Source: a virus. From it: a DNA stretch of 26,107 nt. The notes under the pieces were generated by a model. The model was not told the DNA's origin, made no database searches, and was given only the letters and a program-made list of their open reading frames with translations. Location of the stretch: the IMG/VR virus record IMGVR_UViG_3300024343_000105, positions 1 to 26,107 of that record; one strand, 5' to 3'. A program made the position numbers and the translations under genes. Below, piece after piece: positions 1-6,365 of this stretch (position 1 is its first letter; each line of letters opens with the position of its first letter).

Positions 1-1
1 C

Positions 2-118
2 GAGTGCTGGAACTCCGCAGCGTTGCACGGTCGATGGAGCGTGCGCGGCTACGTGCATGGTCCTGCGCCAGACGGATGGAAGGACAAGATGCTGGCGTTG
101 CGTTTGCAGCAAAGCTAG
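2..118 (+). CDS. C-terminal end of an unidentified protein (truncated by window start)
   Basis: An open frame runs from the window edge to a TAG at 116-118 and gives about 38 residues, with Trp- and Gly-rich stretches such as WSVRGYVHGPAPDGW. Its codon choice (CTG, TTG, AAG, GAC, GCG) matches the certain genes downstream, unlike the other two frames here. The start lies outside the window, so length and family cannot be judged, and I do not recognise it. It lies on the same strand as everything else, so it may be the last gene of the preceding operon, ending before the non-coding gap at 119-396. Confidence 0.5.
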   Translation, partial: ECWNSAALHGRWSVRGYVHGPAPDGWKDKMLALRLQQS

Positions 119-136
119 AAAGGCCCGCGACACACT

Positions 137-205
137 GGTCGGCGTTCGGTCCGCTTCGTTCTGACCAACAGCGTTCTCCACCTTCCTACCCGCCGAACGC
201 CGACC
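137..205. repeat. 13-base perfect inverted repeat with 43-base spacer
   Basis: GGTCGGCGTTCGG at 137-149 is the exact reverse complement of CCGAACGCCGACC at 193-205. The spacer of 43 bases (150-192) has no obvious nested perfect stem. Possible roles are a long hairpin in a leader transcript or paired binding sites for a dimeric protein. Confidence 0.6.
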
Positions 206-234
206 GCTTTTCTGCGTATCAGTTGCTTCGTGCC

Positions 235-253
235 CGACCGCAGTCTACGGTCG
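235..253. repeat. Stem-loop, 6-base perfect stem
   Basis: CGACCG (235-240) pairs with CGGTCG (248-253) around a 7-base loop. It is one of several hairpins within the same non-coding gap and has no T-tract after it. Confidence 0.45.
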
Positions 254-311
254 CGGCGCGGCCTGCTGTGCGGGTTCGGAGCATCCCGAGCCTGCGCGTC
301 TCCAACTTGGA

Positions 312-332
312 CTTGCGTCTCGTCAGCGCAAG
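312..332. repeat. Stem-loop, 6-base perfect stem
   Basis: CTTGCG (312-317) pairs with CGCAAG (327-332) around a 9-base loop, inside the gap before the replication genes. No T-run follows, so it does not look like an intrinsic terminator. Confidence 0.4.
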
Positions 333-353
333 AACGGCAGGAAGAGAGCGTGT

Positions 354-377
354 CCCGCGTCCGATGCTGGATGCGGG
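354..377 (+). promoter_or_regulatory. Strong hairpin just upstream of the replication gene start
   Basis: CCCGCGTCC (354-362) pairs with GGATGCGGG (369-377): nine pairs including one G-U, with a 6-base loop. It ends about 20 bases before the first GTG of the next gene, close to its AGGTAGG ribosome site at 391-397. It could modulate translation or mark the 3' end of a leader RNA. No T-tract follows. Confidence 0.45.
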
Positions 378-396
378 CACATTTACTGGTAGGTAG

Positions 397-1197
397 GTGG
401 CTGTGGAGTTCTACGTCAAGGTTCACAAGTCTATGCTTCTGTCCTCGATCTGGGATGAGGACCACATCACGCGCATCACCTGGGTGACGCTGCTGATGAT
501 GAGCGACCAGAACGGCTACGTGGGCGCAAGCGTGACTGGGATCGCGCACATGGCTCGGTTGAGCGTTGAGGAAGCGACGCAAGCCTTGGAGCGTTTGATG
601 AGCCCTGATGCCAACAGCCGCTCCAAGACCAACGAGGGTCGCAGGGTTGTCGAGCACGACCGTGGCTACCTGCTGGTGAACTACACCGCGATCATGGAGG
701 GCACCGACGAGGTCGCTCGCAAAGCAACGCAGCGGGCAGCGTCGAAACGGCATCGAGCGCAGCAGGAGGAACCGCTGCAAAGCGAAGCAGAGCCGCTCTC
801 GCGTAATGGTATCAGATCAGATCAAGATCAGATCACACCTACACCAGTACAACGCACCAGGGCGCAGCCAGTGCAAAGGCCAGAGGACGTGCGAGAGGAT
901 GTGTGGGTGGAGTGGAGTGGACTGCGCAAGTCGCACCGCGCTCCGATCACGCCAACGGTTCTGACGATGCTCAGAAGAGAAGGCACGAAGGCAGGCATGG
1001 GCTTGCAAGCTGTCTTGGAGTTGTGCTTGTTACGCGGCTGGCGTGGGTTCCACGCTGATTGGGTTCGCAAGGCTGCAAACCTGGAACCGCAGAAGCACGG
1101 AGCCAACACGGCATCAGCCAAACGATTCATTGAGCCTGACGGGTCACCAACGGTTGGCGACCTGCAAGGCTATCTGCAAAGCAAGGAGACGCGATGA
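397..1197 (+). CDS. Phage replication initiator-like winged-helix protein
   Basis: Predicted 266 residues. The N-terminal ~100 residues (WDEDHITRITWVTLLMM, then a helix-turn-helix-like SVTGIAHMARLSVEEATQAL, then a segment ending NEGRRV...LVNY) match the winged-helix domain of phage replisome organisers that precede a DnaC-like loader. A basic, Gln-rich linker follows (about 100-165). A C-terminal helical segment contains RGWRGFHADW, typical of the tail of such proteins, which probably contacts the helicase loader or DNA. The start is GTG at 397 or 403; the AGGTAGG at 391-397 is better spaced for 403. The 3' end overlaps the loader gene as ATGA, implying coupled translation. The expected role is origin recognition and helicase delivery. 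The family is fairly sure, the exact mechanism inferred. Confidence 0.75.
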   Translation: MAVEFYVKVHKSMLLSSIWDEDHITRITWVTLLMMSDQNGYVGASVTGIAHMARLSVEEATQALERLMSPDANSRSKTNEGRRVVEHDRGYLLVNYTAIMEGTDEVARKATQRAASKRHRAQQEEPLQSEAEPLSRNGIRSDQDQITPTPVQRTRAQPVQRPEDVREDVWVEWSGLRKSHRAPITPTVLTMLRREGTKAGMGLQAVLELCLLRGWRGFHADWVRKAANLEPQKHGANTASAKRFIEPDGSPTVGDLQGYLQSKETR

Positions 1198-2150
1198 CGA
1201 CGCTTGACGAGTGGTGGACGATTGAGATGGACAAGCACCCGTTCGTGCAGTGGGACACAACCCACGCGCACAAGCTGGGTGCACCGACGTGGAACGGCAA
1301 GTTGCGCACGCTGGAGGACATGCGGCGCACGCGCATCTGCACCATGGTGGATCGCGTAGGTTTCCCTGCCGTCGAGGTGCGGTGCTCGTCCTACGGTCGG
1401 TCGTTTGAGTCGTGGGATCTGATCGTGTGGCGAGATCACCCGGCGCACGCTTCGGTGCCTGAAAAGGATGGGTGGTCGCGGTGCCCGACGTGCAACGAGC
1501 GCATCGAGCGCGAACAGAAGGTGCGCGACGAGGCGATTGCCAAGCAGCGCGACTACGCAGGACAACACCGCGACGAGTTGCGTGAGCAGGCCAGCATCCC
1601 TGAGCACTACCAGGACAAGACCTTTGGAACGTGGCGATCCGACACGCCGCAGCAGAAGCAGGCTTGCGAGGCAGCGTGGTTCTACGCGGATCGCTTTAAG
1701 CAGCAGGCACGCAAGCTCGGCAGGTGCATGTTGCTGACGGGCAACATGGGCACGGGCAAAACCCATCTGGCTTGCGCCATCGCTCACGAACTGGTGGCGC
1801 GTGGCAACAGCGTGCGATTCACGACGGCAACCGAGATGCTGGATCGCATCCGAGCAACCTACGACAGCAAGAACCGCACGGAGACGAAGCACGCAGCGTT
1901 GAGCGCGTTTGCCGATGTGGACCTTCTGATCGTTGACGAGTTGGGCATGTCTTGGGGAACGGACAGCGAGAAGCTGGAGTTGTTTGCGATCTTCAACTCT
2001 CGCTACAACACGCGCAGGCCGACGCTGATCTGCACCAACGCGGCTCCTGAAGAGGTGCGCACCATGCTTGGCGAGCGCATCTATGATCGGTTGACCGAGC
2101 AGGGCTGCGACCTGATCCGGTTCGACTGGGATTCGCGGAGGTCATCGTGA
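1194..2150 (+). CDS. DnaC-like AAA+ helicase loader
   Basis: Predicted 318 residues. An AAA+ ATPase core occupies about residues 140-318, with Walker A GNMGTGKT at 183-190 and Walker B LLIVDELG with D248/E249. Sensor-type residues follow in LICTNAAPEE, and an arginine-rich end in ERIYDRLTEQG. This is the DnaC/IstB-like pattern, used to load the replicative helicase on single-stranded DNA. The first ~90 residues are an extra N-terminal domain, followed by a CxxC pair (C97, C100) just before the long helix that leads into IPEHYQDKTF, the usual entry to the DnaC core. Only one Cys pair is obvious, so zinc binding is uncertain. GGAGACG at 1185-1191 is the ribosome site. The gene overlaps its neighbours by 4 bases on both sides. 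Confidence 0.9.
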   Translation: MTTLDEWWTIEMDKHPFVQWDTTHAHKLGAPTWNGKLRTLEDMRRTRICTMVDRVGFPAVEVRCSSYGRSFESWDLIVWRDHPAHASVPEKDGWSRCPTCNERIEREQKVRDEAIAKQRDYAGQHRDELREQASIPEHYQDKTFGTWRSDTPQQKQACEAAWFYADRFKQQARKLGRCMLLTGNMGTGKTHLACAIAHELVARGNSVRFTTATEMLDRIRATYDSKNRTETKHAALSAFADVDLLIVDELGMSWGTDSEKLELFAIFNSRYNTRRPTLICTNAAPEEVRTMLGERIYDRLTEQGCDLIRFDWDSRRSS

Positions 2151-2473
2151 GCTTCGCACGACGCACCGATCCCGAGACCAGCCACGAAGCAGCAAGCTCC
2201 GTCGATGGATTGCTGGTGAAGCAGGCGGCGGTCTTGCGGGTCTTGAGTCGGATCTGCCCAGCCAGCGACGACGAGTTGTGGAACGCCTACGAGTCGGCGA
2301 GGGCGCAAGGAGAAGCCCTGCCCCAGCAAAGCTCGTCAGGCATGCGGACCCGTCGCAAGGAGTTGGTGGAGCGCGGTCTGGTCTGGGATTCGGGGTTTCG
2401 GTTGCTGATGGCCAGCGGCAGAAAAGCCATCGCTTGGGATGCAAAGGCGCAGAAATCTGCGCAAAGCACGTAA
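2147..2473 (+). CDS. Small winged-helix DNA-binding protein
   Basis: Predicted 108 residues from a GTG that overlaps the loader stop as GTGA. The opening RTDPETSHEAASSV is a hallmark of a phage and actinobacterial family of small winged-helix proteins. It is followed by a helical segment (KQAAVLRVLSRI), the expected Asp/Glu-rich turn (ASDDELWNAYESA), a recognition-helix-like GMRTRRKELVERGLV and a beta wing. A regulatory or accessory replication role is plausible. An inverted repeat of operator type lies over its own last codons (2447-2462), with a partial copy 52 bases on, which makes self-regulation or regulation of the next genes an attractive but untested idea. Confidence 0.7.
   Translation: MSFARRTDPETSHEAASSVDGLLVKQAAVLRVLSRICPASDDELWNAYESARAQGEALPQQSSSGMRTRRKELVERGLVWDSGFRLLMASGRKAIAWDAKAQKSAQST
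2447..2462. promoter_or_regulatory. Operator-like palindrome, 7-base arms
   Basis: GCGCAGA (2447-2453), AA, TCTGCGC (2456-2462) is a perfect two-fold site of the size bound by dimeric repressors. It overlaps the end of the winged-helix gene. A partial copy centred 52 bases downstream (about five helical turns) shares the 12-mer CAGAAATCTGCG. Confidence 0.45.
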
Positions 2474-2501
2474 GTGCCGACAACACCGTAGGTTAGCGCG
2501 T

Positions 2502-2513
2502 CAGAAATCTGCG
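2502..2513. promoter_or_regulatory. Partial second copy of the operator-like site
   Basis: CAGAAATCTGCG repeats the right-hand 12 bases of the palindrome at 2447-2462. The left arm is degenerate, keeping 4 of 7 symmetric positions. Its location in the 162-base gap before the next gene supports a regulatory reading. Confidence 0.4.
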
Positions 2514-2573
2514 AAGCGCACTGGACTCCACCAAACCAGTCGGCAAGATCGTAGATGTGGGTGGTGGACGCGG

Positions 2574-2588
2574 TGGTCACGGTGACCA
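2574..2588. promoter_or_regulatory. Palindrome TGGTCAC-G-GTGACCA
   Basis: Perfect 7-base arms around a single base, in the gap between the winged-helix gene and the gene at 2636. It could be a protein-binding site. It is too tight (1-base centre) to form an RNA hairpin without opening inner pairs. Confidence 0.35.
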
Positions 2589-2610
2589 GCGCAGCCGCCG
2601 CCCTAGCCAA

Positions 2611-2632
2611 GCGGGGCAACCCGCAGGAGACG
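2611..2632 (+). promoter_or_regulatory. GNRA-type hairpin followed by GGAGACG ribosome site
   Basis: GCGGG (2611-2615), loop GCAA, CCCGC (2620-2624) forms a hairpin one base upstream of GGAGACG (2626-2632), which sits three bases before the ATG at 2636. The same order (hairpin, GGAGACG, three bases, ATG) recurs ahead of the genes at 3053, 3694 and 4826. Confidence 0.5.
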
Positions 2633-2635
2633 CAG

Positions 2636-3007
2636 ATGACGACGAAGACGCGCAAGAAGCAGGCTAGCGACCTGATTGGATACATCTCGCTGACCACGGG
2701 CAAGTTCGTGTCGGCGGCGGAGATTCAGCAGCGGAAGCTGGTTGCACGGCAGCAGCGCAAGCCGCGCAGCCCGAGCAAGGCCCAGATTGCGGAGGTGATC
2801 GCAGAGTTGCAGCAGCATCCTGCGGTGGCCAGCGTGGAGTGGAGAACGGACTGGGACGAAGCTCAGTTTGATGTGCGCCTGCGGATGCCATGGATTTCGC
2901 ACGCAACTGGCGATGCATGGGACAACGCCTACACGATGGCCGAAGCCCGCGCCCTGCCTCAGAACTGGGTGCAAGATCCCACGGCAGATGCGGAGTGGGA
3001 TGACTGA
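2636..3007 (+). CDS. Hypothetical phage protein
   Basis: Predicted 123 residues. I chose the ATG at 2636 rather than an upstream GTG-type extension because it follows GGAGACG by three bases and the upstream part has poor codon use. The N-terminus is very basic (TTKTRKKQ). It is followed by a short segment with the pattern DLIGYISLTTGKFVSAAE, a basic stretch (RQQRKPRSPSK) that could touch nucleic acid, and a helix plus beta-like C-terminus ending acidic (ADAEWDD). No known family is recognised. It lies in the early region among small genes, so an accessory DNA-metabolism or host-interaction role is possible but not shown. Confidence 0.7.
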   Translation: MTTKTRKKQASDLIGYISLTTGKFVSAAEIQQRKLVARQQRKPRSPSKAQIAEVIAELQQHPAVASVEWRTDWDEAQFDVRLRMPWISHATGDAWDNAYTMAEARALPQNWVQDPTADAEWDD

Positions 3008-3014
3008 CCAACCA

Positions 3015-3049
3015 GCCCCGCCTTCGGGCGGGGCACTTCTCAGGAGACG
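3015..3049 (+). promoter_or_regulatory. UUCG-capped GC hairpin and GGAGACG ribosome site
   Basis: An 8-base perfect stem (3015-3022 with 3027-3034) is closed by TTCG, a very stable tetraloop. It lies between the stop of the previous gene and GGAGACG (3043-3049) before the ATG at 3053. No T-tract follows, so rho-independent termination is unlikely. RNA stabilisation, processing or partial attenuation fits better. Confidence 0.55.
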
Positions 3050-3052
3050 AAC

Positions 3053-3367
3053 ATGAGCCGCATTTACGAATCAGCCAGCGAAGGACGTTGGTGCGCCGCC
3101 AAGTGCCCGCGCTGCGCTGGAGACAACCAGCGCATGGTGCAGCCGACGAAGGACGGGCCGTGCATGTTTTGGTGGGCCAACCCAACCGACACCATCTGCG
3201 GCTTGTGCCGCTGCGAAGTCGAAGCCGAAGAGCAGCGGGCATGGCAGGCCGAGCAAGCGTGGCAGGCCGAGCAGGATGCACGCCAGCAAGAGTGGATGGA
3301 GCGGATCGAAGAAGAAGGGAGTGGCCCTGGTCGGTCCAAGGTGAACTACAACAACGTGCCCTTCTGA
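3053..3367 (+). CDS. Small Cys-rich protein, possible zinc ribbon
   Basis: Predicted 104 residues. The N-terminal half has CPRC near residue 19 and CGLCRC near residue 49, spaced as in a four-cysteine zinc-binding knuckle; another Cys lies at about 14. The middle (residues 57-85) is a Glu/Gln/Ala/Trp-rich helix with an internal repeat (AWQAEQ twice), likely a single long helix or coiled coil. The function is unknown. A small nucleic-acid- or protein-binding adaptor is one possibility. The ATG follows GGAGACG by three bases. Confidence 0.65.
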   Translation: MSRIYESASEGRWCAAKCPRCAGDNQRMVQPTKDGPCMFWWANPTDTICGLCRCEVEAEEQRAWQAEQAWQAEQDARQQEWMERIEEEGSGPGRSKVNYNNVPF

Positions 3368-3376
3368 GGAGGCAGC

Positions 3377-3607
3377 ATGAACCTTTCCAAAGAAGTCGCT
3401 GAGTTCGTGCTGCGCTCGGTGAGCAGCCAACTGATCTGGGACTTTCCCTGCTACGTGCATGCCTGCACCTTTATCGGAGATGAAGACCTGAGAAGGCGAG
3501 CCTCCGAACTGCACTGCAAGCAATACGACTTGGCCAGGGAGTGCGAACAGTTGGTGGAAGACATCGCCAAGCGACTGGATCAAGCACAGCAAATCGAGGA
3601 AGTGTGA
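3377..3607 (+). CDS. Hypothetical small helical protein
   Basis: Predicted 76 residues from an ATG preceded by GAGGAGG (3366-3372), which overlaps the stop of the previous gene. The sequence looks mostly helical. The second half (ASELHCKQYDLARECEQLVEDIAKRLDQAQ) has heptad-like spacing that could give a short coiled coil. It has two Cys in the first half and two in the second, with no clear metal motif. No family is recognised. It is followed by two adjacent hairpins and the DUF932 gene. Confidence 0.6.
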   Translation: MNLSKEVAEFVLRSVSSQLIWDFPCYVHACTFIGDEDLRRRASELHCKQYDLARECEQLVEDIAKRLDQAQQIEEV

Positions 3608-3618
3608 CGGACAGCAGA

Positions 3619-3651
3619 AACCCCAAGTGGGGTTGCACGGTGGAGCCGTGC
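3619..3651 (+). promoter_or_regulatory. Two adjoining hairpins in the leader of the DUF932 gene
   Basis: AACCCC (3619-3624) pairs with GGGGTT (3629-3634). Directly next, GCACGG (3635-3640) pairs with CCGTGC (3646-3651). The stems abut and could stack. They sit 43-75 bases upstream of the ATG at 3694, which has its own GGAGACG site at 3684-3690. No T-tract follows. Confidence 0.5.
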
Positions 3652-3693
3652 CTGATGACGCATTCCGCGCACAGAACAGAAACGGAGACGCAA

Positions 3694-4782
3694 ATGACGA
3701 ACAGCATGATGTTGGCTGGCCAATGGTCCAGCCGTCCTGATGACCAACGCTTCTTGACCCTGGAGGCGTTGCACGAAGCCACGCTCGCTCGCAAGCAAGT
3801 CAGCTACACCGCGCAGGTGGAGTTGAAGGACGTGCAGGTGATGCCCGAGCCGAACAATCGCTTGTCGCTGGCCTTCGACCGCATGGCCACCAACCGCACG
3901 CAGACGGCAGAGCCGACGCACTGGTCCTTCGGGCAACTTGCAGCGATGACCGGAGCACCAGCAAGTTGGCTGCGCCGAGTGCCTTCGGCCTTGGCAGCGA
4001 TCAACCTGCAATACGGCATCGAGAACACCGCGACCCGCGACAACAGCCTGCTGCTGGTGGACGAAAGCAACGGCCAGCTTCGCGCCGTGACCAGCACCAC
4101 CTACGGTCGCATCTGGGATCACGAAGTTGTCGAGGCGGTGCAGCGGATGAACGAAGCCCACGGAGGACGCTGGAAGATCCCGTCCTCCAGCTACGCGACG
4201 CAGAACCCGAAGCGAGCCTCAACGCTCTACGCCAGCGACCGCGACGTGTGGATGTTCATGGTGGACGAAGCGCACCCGATTGTGATCGGCAACGATGTGC
4301 TCTACCGAGGCTTCGCGGTCAGCAACTCCGAAGTCGGTGGCGGCACCTTGTGGATGACGCAGTTCTTGTATCGGACGATTTGCGACAACCGAATCATCTG
4401 GGGCATGCGCGACCAGAAGCAGATCTCGATCAAGCACACGCGCTCGGCACCCGAACGCTTCGTGCAGGAGGTTGCACCTTCGCTGCTGGCCTACTCGGAC
4501 GCATCCGACCGCAGCGTGGTCTCGATGGTGCAGCAGGCGAAGGAGACGCGCATCACGGAGAGCAGCGCACCGGACGCGGTCAACAACTGGCTGCGAGCAC
4601 GCGGCTTCACCGCATCGCTGGCCAAGCAGGTGGAATCGGCAGCGCGATCCGAAGAGGGCGAAGTGCGGTCGCTCTGGGACATCGTGCAGGGGATCACCGC
4701 TCACGCTCGCAGCGTCGAACACCAAGACGAACGCGTGGATATGGAGTTGCGTGCCAGCAAGCTGCTCGGCTCAATGAACTGA
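3694..4782 (+). CDS. DUF932-family phage/plasmid-like protein
   Basis: Predicted 362 residues. The pattern is that of the DUF932 (phage/plasmid-like) family: WSFGQLAAMTGAPASWLRRVP near residues 75-95, LLLVDESNGQLRAVTSTTYGRIWDHEVVEAV near 120-150, a central WMFMVDEAHPI...LYRGFAVSNSEVGGGTLWMTQFLYRTICDNRIIWG near 185-240, and a helical C-terminus. These proteins are common in phages and plasmids near recombination genes, and their biochemical function is not established. Here the gene precedes the nuclease/ERF pair, as expected for an early accessory DNA-metabolism factor. The start at 3694 is chosen for the GGAGACG box; the longer upstream frame runs through the hairpins and lacks gene-like codons. 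Confidence 0.8.
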   Translation: MTNSMMLAGQWSSRPDDQRFLTLEALHEATLARKQVSYTAQVELKDVQVMPEPNNRLSLAFDRMATNRTQTAEPTHWSFGQLAAMTGAPASWLRRVPSALAAINLQYGIENTATRDNSLLLVDESNGQLRAVTSTTYGRIWDHEVVEAVQRMNEAHGGRWKIPSSSYATQNPKRASTLYASDRDVWMFMVDEAHPIVIGNDVLYRGFAVSNSEVGGGTLWMTQFLYRTICDNRIIWGMRDQKQISIKHTRSAPERFVQEVAPSLLAYSDASDRSVVSMVQQAKETRITESSAPDAVNNWLRARGFTASLAKQVESAARSEEGEVRSLWDIVQGITAHARSVEHQDERVDMELRASKLLGSMN

Positions 4783-4789
4783 CCAACCC

Positions 4790-4822
4790 GCGCCCCGCAC
4801 GGGGCGCACAATGATGGAGACG
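4790..4822 (+). promoter_or_regulatory. GC hairpin and GGAGACG ribosome site
   Basis: GCGCCCC (4790-4796) pairs with GGGGCGC (4801-4807) around a 4-base loop. GGAGACG follows at 4816-4822, three bases before the ATG at 4826. The stretch before the stem (CTGACCAACC) is also found before the hairpin at 3015, suggesting that the two intergenic units are related copies. Confidence 0.5.
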
Positions 4823-4825
4823 ATG

Positions 4826-4960
4826 ATGACGAAAGGACTCAAGGGCGGCCAAGGCCGCAGTGCGGAAGACCTGGAGCAGGACGCTTTGGGATGGATGGGA
4901 CTCTTGCTTGTGCTGCTGTCGGCAGCGTTGGTCGGAGCGTTCTTCTGGGAGGTGATGTGA
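4826..4960 (+). CDS. Small single-span membrane protein
   Basis: Predicted 44 residues, from the ATG at 4826 to the TGA at 4958-4960. An alternative ATG at 4823 would add one Met; 4826 keeps the three-base spacing to GGAGACG seen at the genes 2636, 3053 and 3694. The first ~20 residues are hydrophilic and charged (KGLKGGQGRSAEDLEQD). They are followed by a clear hydrophobic segment, LGWMGLLLVLLSAALVGAFF, long enough for one membrane span, with a very short tail. The stop overlaps the next ATG as TGATG, and an excellent GGGAGGTGAT site for the next gene lies inside it. The function is unknown. Membrane anchoring, exclusion or a holin-like role cannot be told apart from sequence, though holins usually sit beside lysis genes, which are not here. 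Confidence 0.6.
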   Translation: MTKGLKGGQGRSAEDLEQDALGWMGLLLVLLSAALVGAFFWEVM

Positions 4961-5748
4961 TGGGCCACTGGTATTCCAAGGACGGTGTTCTCATGCACCG
5001 TGTCGAAGGTGCGAAGGGCCAGCAGGTGGAGCCCGACTTGCGGCACGCTCGCAAGCTCAACCTTGCTCCAGGCGTGACCAGCATCATCAAGATGGCTGCA
5101 AGCGAAGCGTTGGTGCAGTACCGAGAGAGGCAGGTGCTGATGGCCGCGCTGACCCTTCCCCGCGACGTGGGCGAGTCGGACGAAGCCTACTGCGCACGCG
5201 TGATGCGAGACAGCAAGGTTCACGCGGAGAAGGCAGCGCAGCACGGCACCGACATCCACAGCACCATCGAGCACAACATCAACGACCTGCGTTGCCAGGA
5301 TGCGTGGGTGGTGGCCGCTCGGCAAGCGTTGGAGCAAGCGTGCGGCCAGCAGGTGTGGTCCTGCGAACGCGGCGTGGTCAGCGAGTGGGGCTTTGCTACC
5401 AAGTCAGACTTGTCCACGATGGGCAAGGGCGATGCCTGGGTGGTGGACGTGAAGACCAAGGACGGACCTTTGGACGAGGTGAAGACCTACGACGATCACG
5501 CGATGCAACTGGCCGCAACGCGACAAGCATTGGGCTGGGACGTTGGGTCGATGCCAGCGCAGGCAGGCATCTTGTTTGTGCGTCGAGACCAACCCGAAGC
5601 ACGCTTCGTGGTGCTTGAGCAAGACCAGCTTGGACGCGGATGGAGGCTGTTTTCGGCCTTGCTGGAATTCTGGCAGGTGAAGAACCGATACGCGCCTGAG
5701 TGGGCGTGGCCGTCGAGTTCCACGTGGAACACGGGAGGTAAGCTGTGA
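4960..5748 (+). CDS. PD-(D/E)XK-type phage recombination nuclease
   Basis: Predicted 262 residues, started at the ATG at 4960 behind GGGAGGTGAT (4947-4956). Motifs in order fit the RecB/Cas4/lambda-exonuclease-like fold: PGVTSII near 38-43, HGTDIHSTIEH at 95-105 (a helix with the conserved His), GFATKSDL ending in D150, then VVDVKTK with D163 and K165 as the D-x-K core, and a QLAATR element at 183-188 matching the usual Q-x3-Y/R helix. The likely role is resection of double-stranded ends to give single strands for the annealing protein encoded directly downstream (GTGA overlap). The superfamily call is fairly firm. Whether it is an exonuclease or an endonuclease is inference from context. Confidence 0.75.
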   Translation: MGHWYSKDGVLMHRVEGAKGQQVEPDLRHARKLNLAPGVTSIIKMAASEALVQYRERQVLMAALTLPRDVGESDEAYCARVMRDSKVHAEKAAQHGTDIHSTIEHNINDLRCQDAWVVAARQALEQACGQQVWSCERGVVSEWGFATKSDLSTMGKGDAWVVDVKTKDGPLDEVKTYDDHAMQLAATRQALGWDVGSMPAQAGILFVRRDQPEARFVVLEQDQLGRGWRLFSALLEFWQVKNRYAPEWAWPSSSTWNTGGKL

Positions 5749-6365
5749 AGAACCTGATGAAGGCCCTGTGCGCTGCGATGGGCGAGATGCGCGATCCGGT
5801 CAAGCGTTCCCAGAACCCGCACTTCCGTTCGCGCTTCGCGGACCTGAGCGAGGTGATCGACTGCATCGAGGGTCCGCTGCACAAGCACGGTTTGGTGTTC
5901 GTGCAACTCTTGATGCCCAACGACAAGGGAGACCTTGTCCTGCGATCGCAGGTCTACCACGCGGACTCTGGCGAGATGCTGGAGTCGGTGGCTCCGGTGG
6001 TGCCCGAGAAGTCTGGCCCGCAAGCGTTGGGTTCGGCCATCAGCTACATGCGTCGCTACGCGGCCAAGGCCATGTTCTCGCTGGCAGACGCGGACGAGGA
6101 TGACGATGCCGAACGCGCCACGCGCCGCGACCCAGCACCTGCTCCAAAGCCTGCGCCCAAACCTCCAGCCGTCGAACCTGCGCCCAAGCCAAAGGCGAAG
6201 AAGCCGTCGATGGAGGAAGGCATGCAGGCCCTGGCCAACGCAACCAGCGTTGCCGTGCTCAAGGAGTTGGCGACGAAGTTCCAGTCGGCTGGCTACACCG
6301 CAGAGCAACTCGACGAGTTGCGCGGTGCCTACATGGCTCGGCGTGAGTCCTTGGAGGGCGCATGA
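5745..6365 (+). CDS. erf: ERF-family single-strand annealing protein
   Basis: Predicted 206 residues from GTG 5745, with a strong GGAGGTAA at 5734-5741. Residues 1-125 match the ERF superfamily: an N-terminal helix, RSQNPHFRSRFADLSEVID (the conserved aromatic-containing strand-helix), GLVFVQ, and the signature ALGSAISYMRRYAAKAMFSLADADEDDDA. Residues 129-155 form a Pro/Ala/Lys linker, and 156-206 a small helical C-terminal domain that may bind a partner. ERF proteins pair complementary strands in phage recombination and genome circularisation or concatemer formation. The adjacent nuclease supplies the 3' single strands and RusA downstream could resolve junctions, so the three form one pathway. 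Confidence in the family is high. Confidence 0.9.
   Translation: MKNLMKALCAAMGEMRDPVKRSQNPHFRSRFADLSEVIDCIEGPLHKHGLVFVQLLMPNDKGDLVLRSQVYHADSGEMLESVAPVVPEKSGPQALGSAISYMRRYAAKAMFSLADADEDDDAERATRRDPAPAPKPAPKPPAVEPAPKPKAKKPSMEEGMQALANATSVAVLKELATKFQSAGYTAEQLDELRGAYMARRESLEGA

Larger units (their letters stand above)
119..396. other. Non-coding gap with several stem-loops ahead of the replication block
   Basis: This is the longest stretch without a convincing gene. The open frames across it do not show the codon pattern of the real genes. It holds a perfect 13-base inverted repeat (137-149 with 193-205) and perfect or near-perfect hairpins at 235-253, 312-332 and 354-377. A possible weak promoter reads TTGCTT (about 224-229), 17 bases, then TACGGT. 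Its place just before replication genes would suit a control region, a replication origin or a structured leader RNA. The sequence alone does not decide between these. Confidence 0.55.

Noticed and set aside
4-396. Open frame of 130 codons across the first gap
   Set aside because: It runs out of frame over the credible C-terminus at 2-118, has Arg/Ser-rich composition typical of an off-frame reading, and covers the stem-loops; its codon use is unlike the real genes.
3015-3034. UUCG hairpin as a rho-independent terminator
   Set aside because: The stem is strong but no T-tract follows, and the next gene begins 18 bases later with a good ribosome site, so I list it as a leader element instead.
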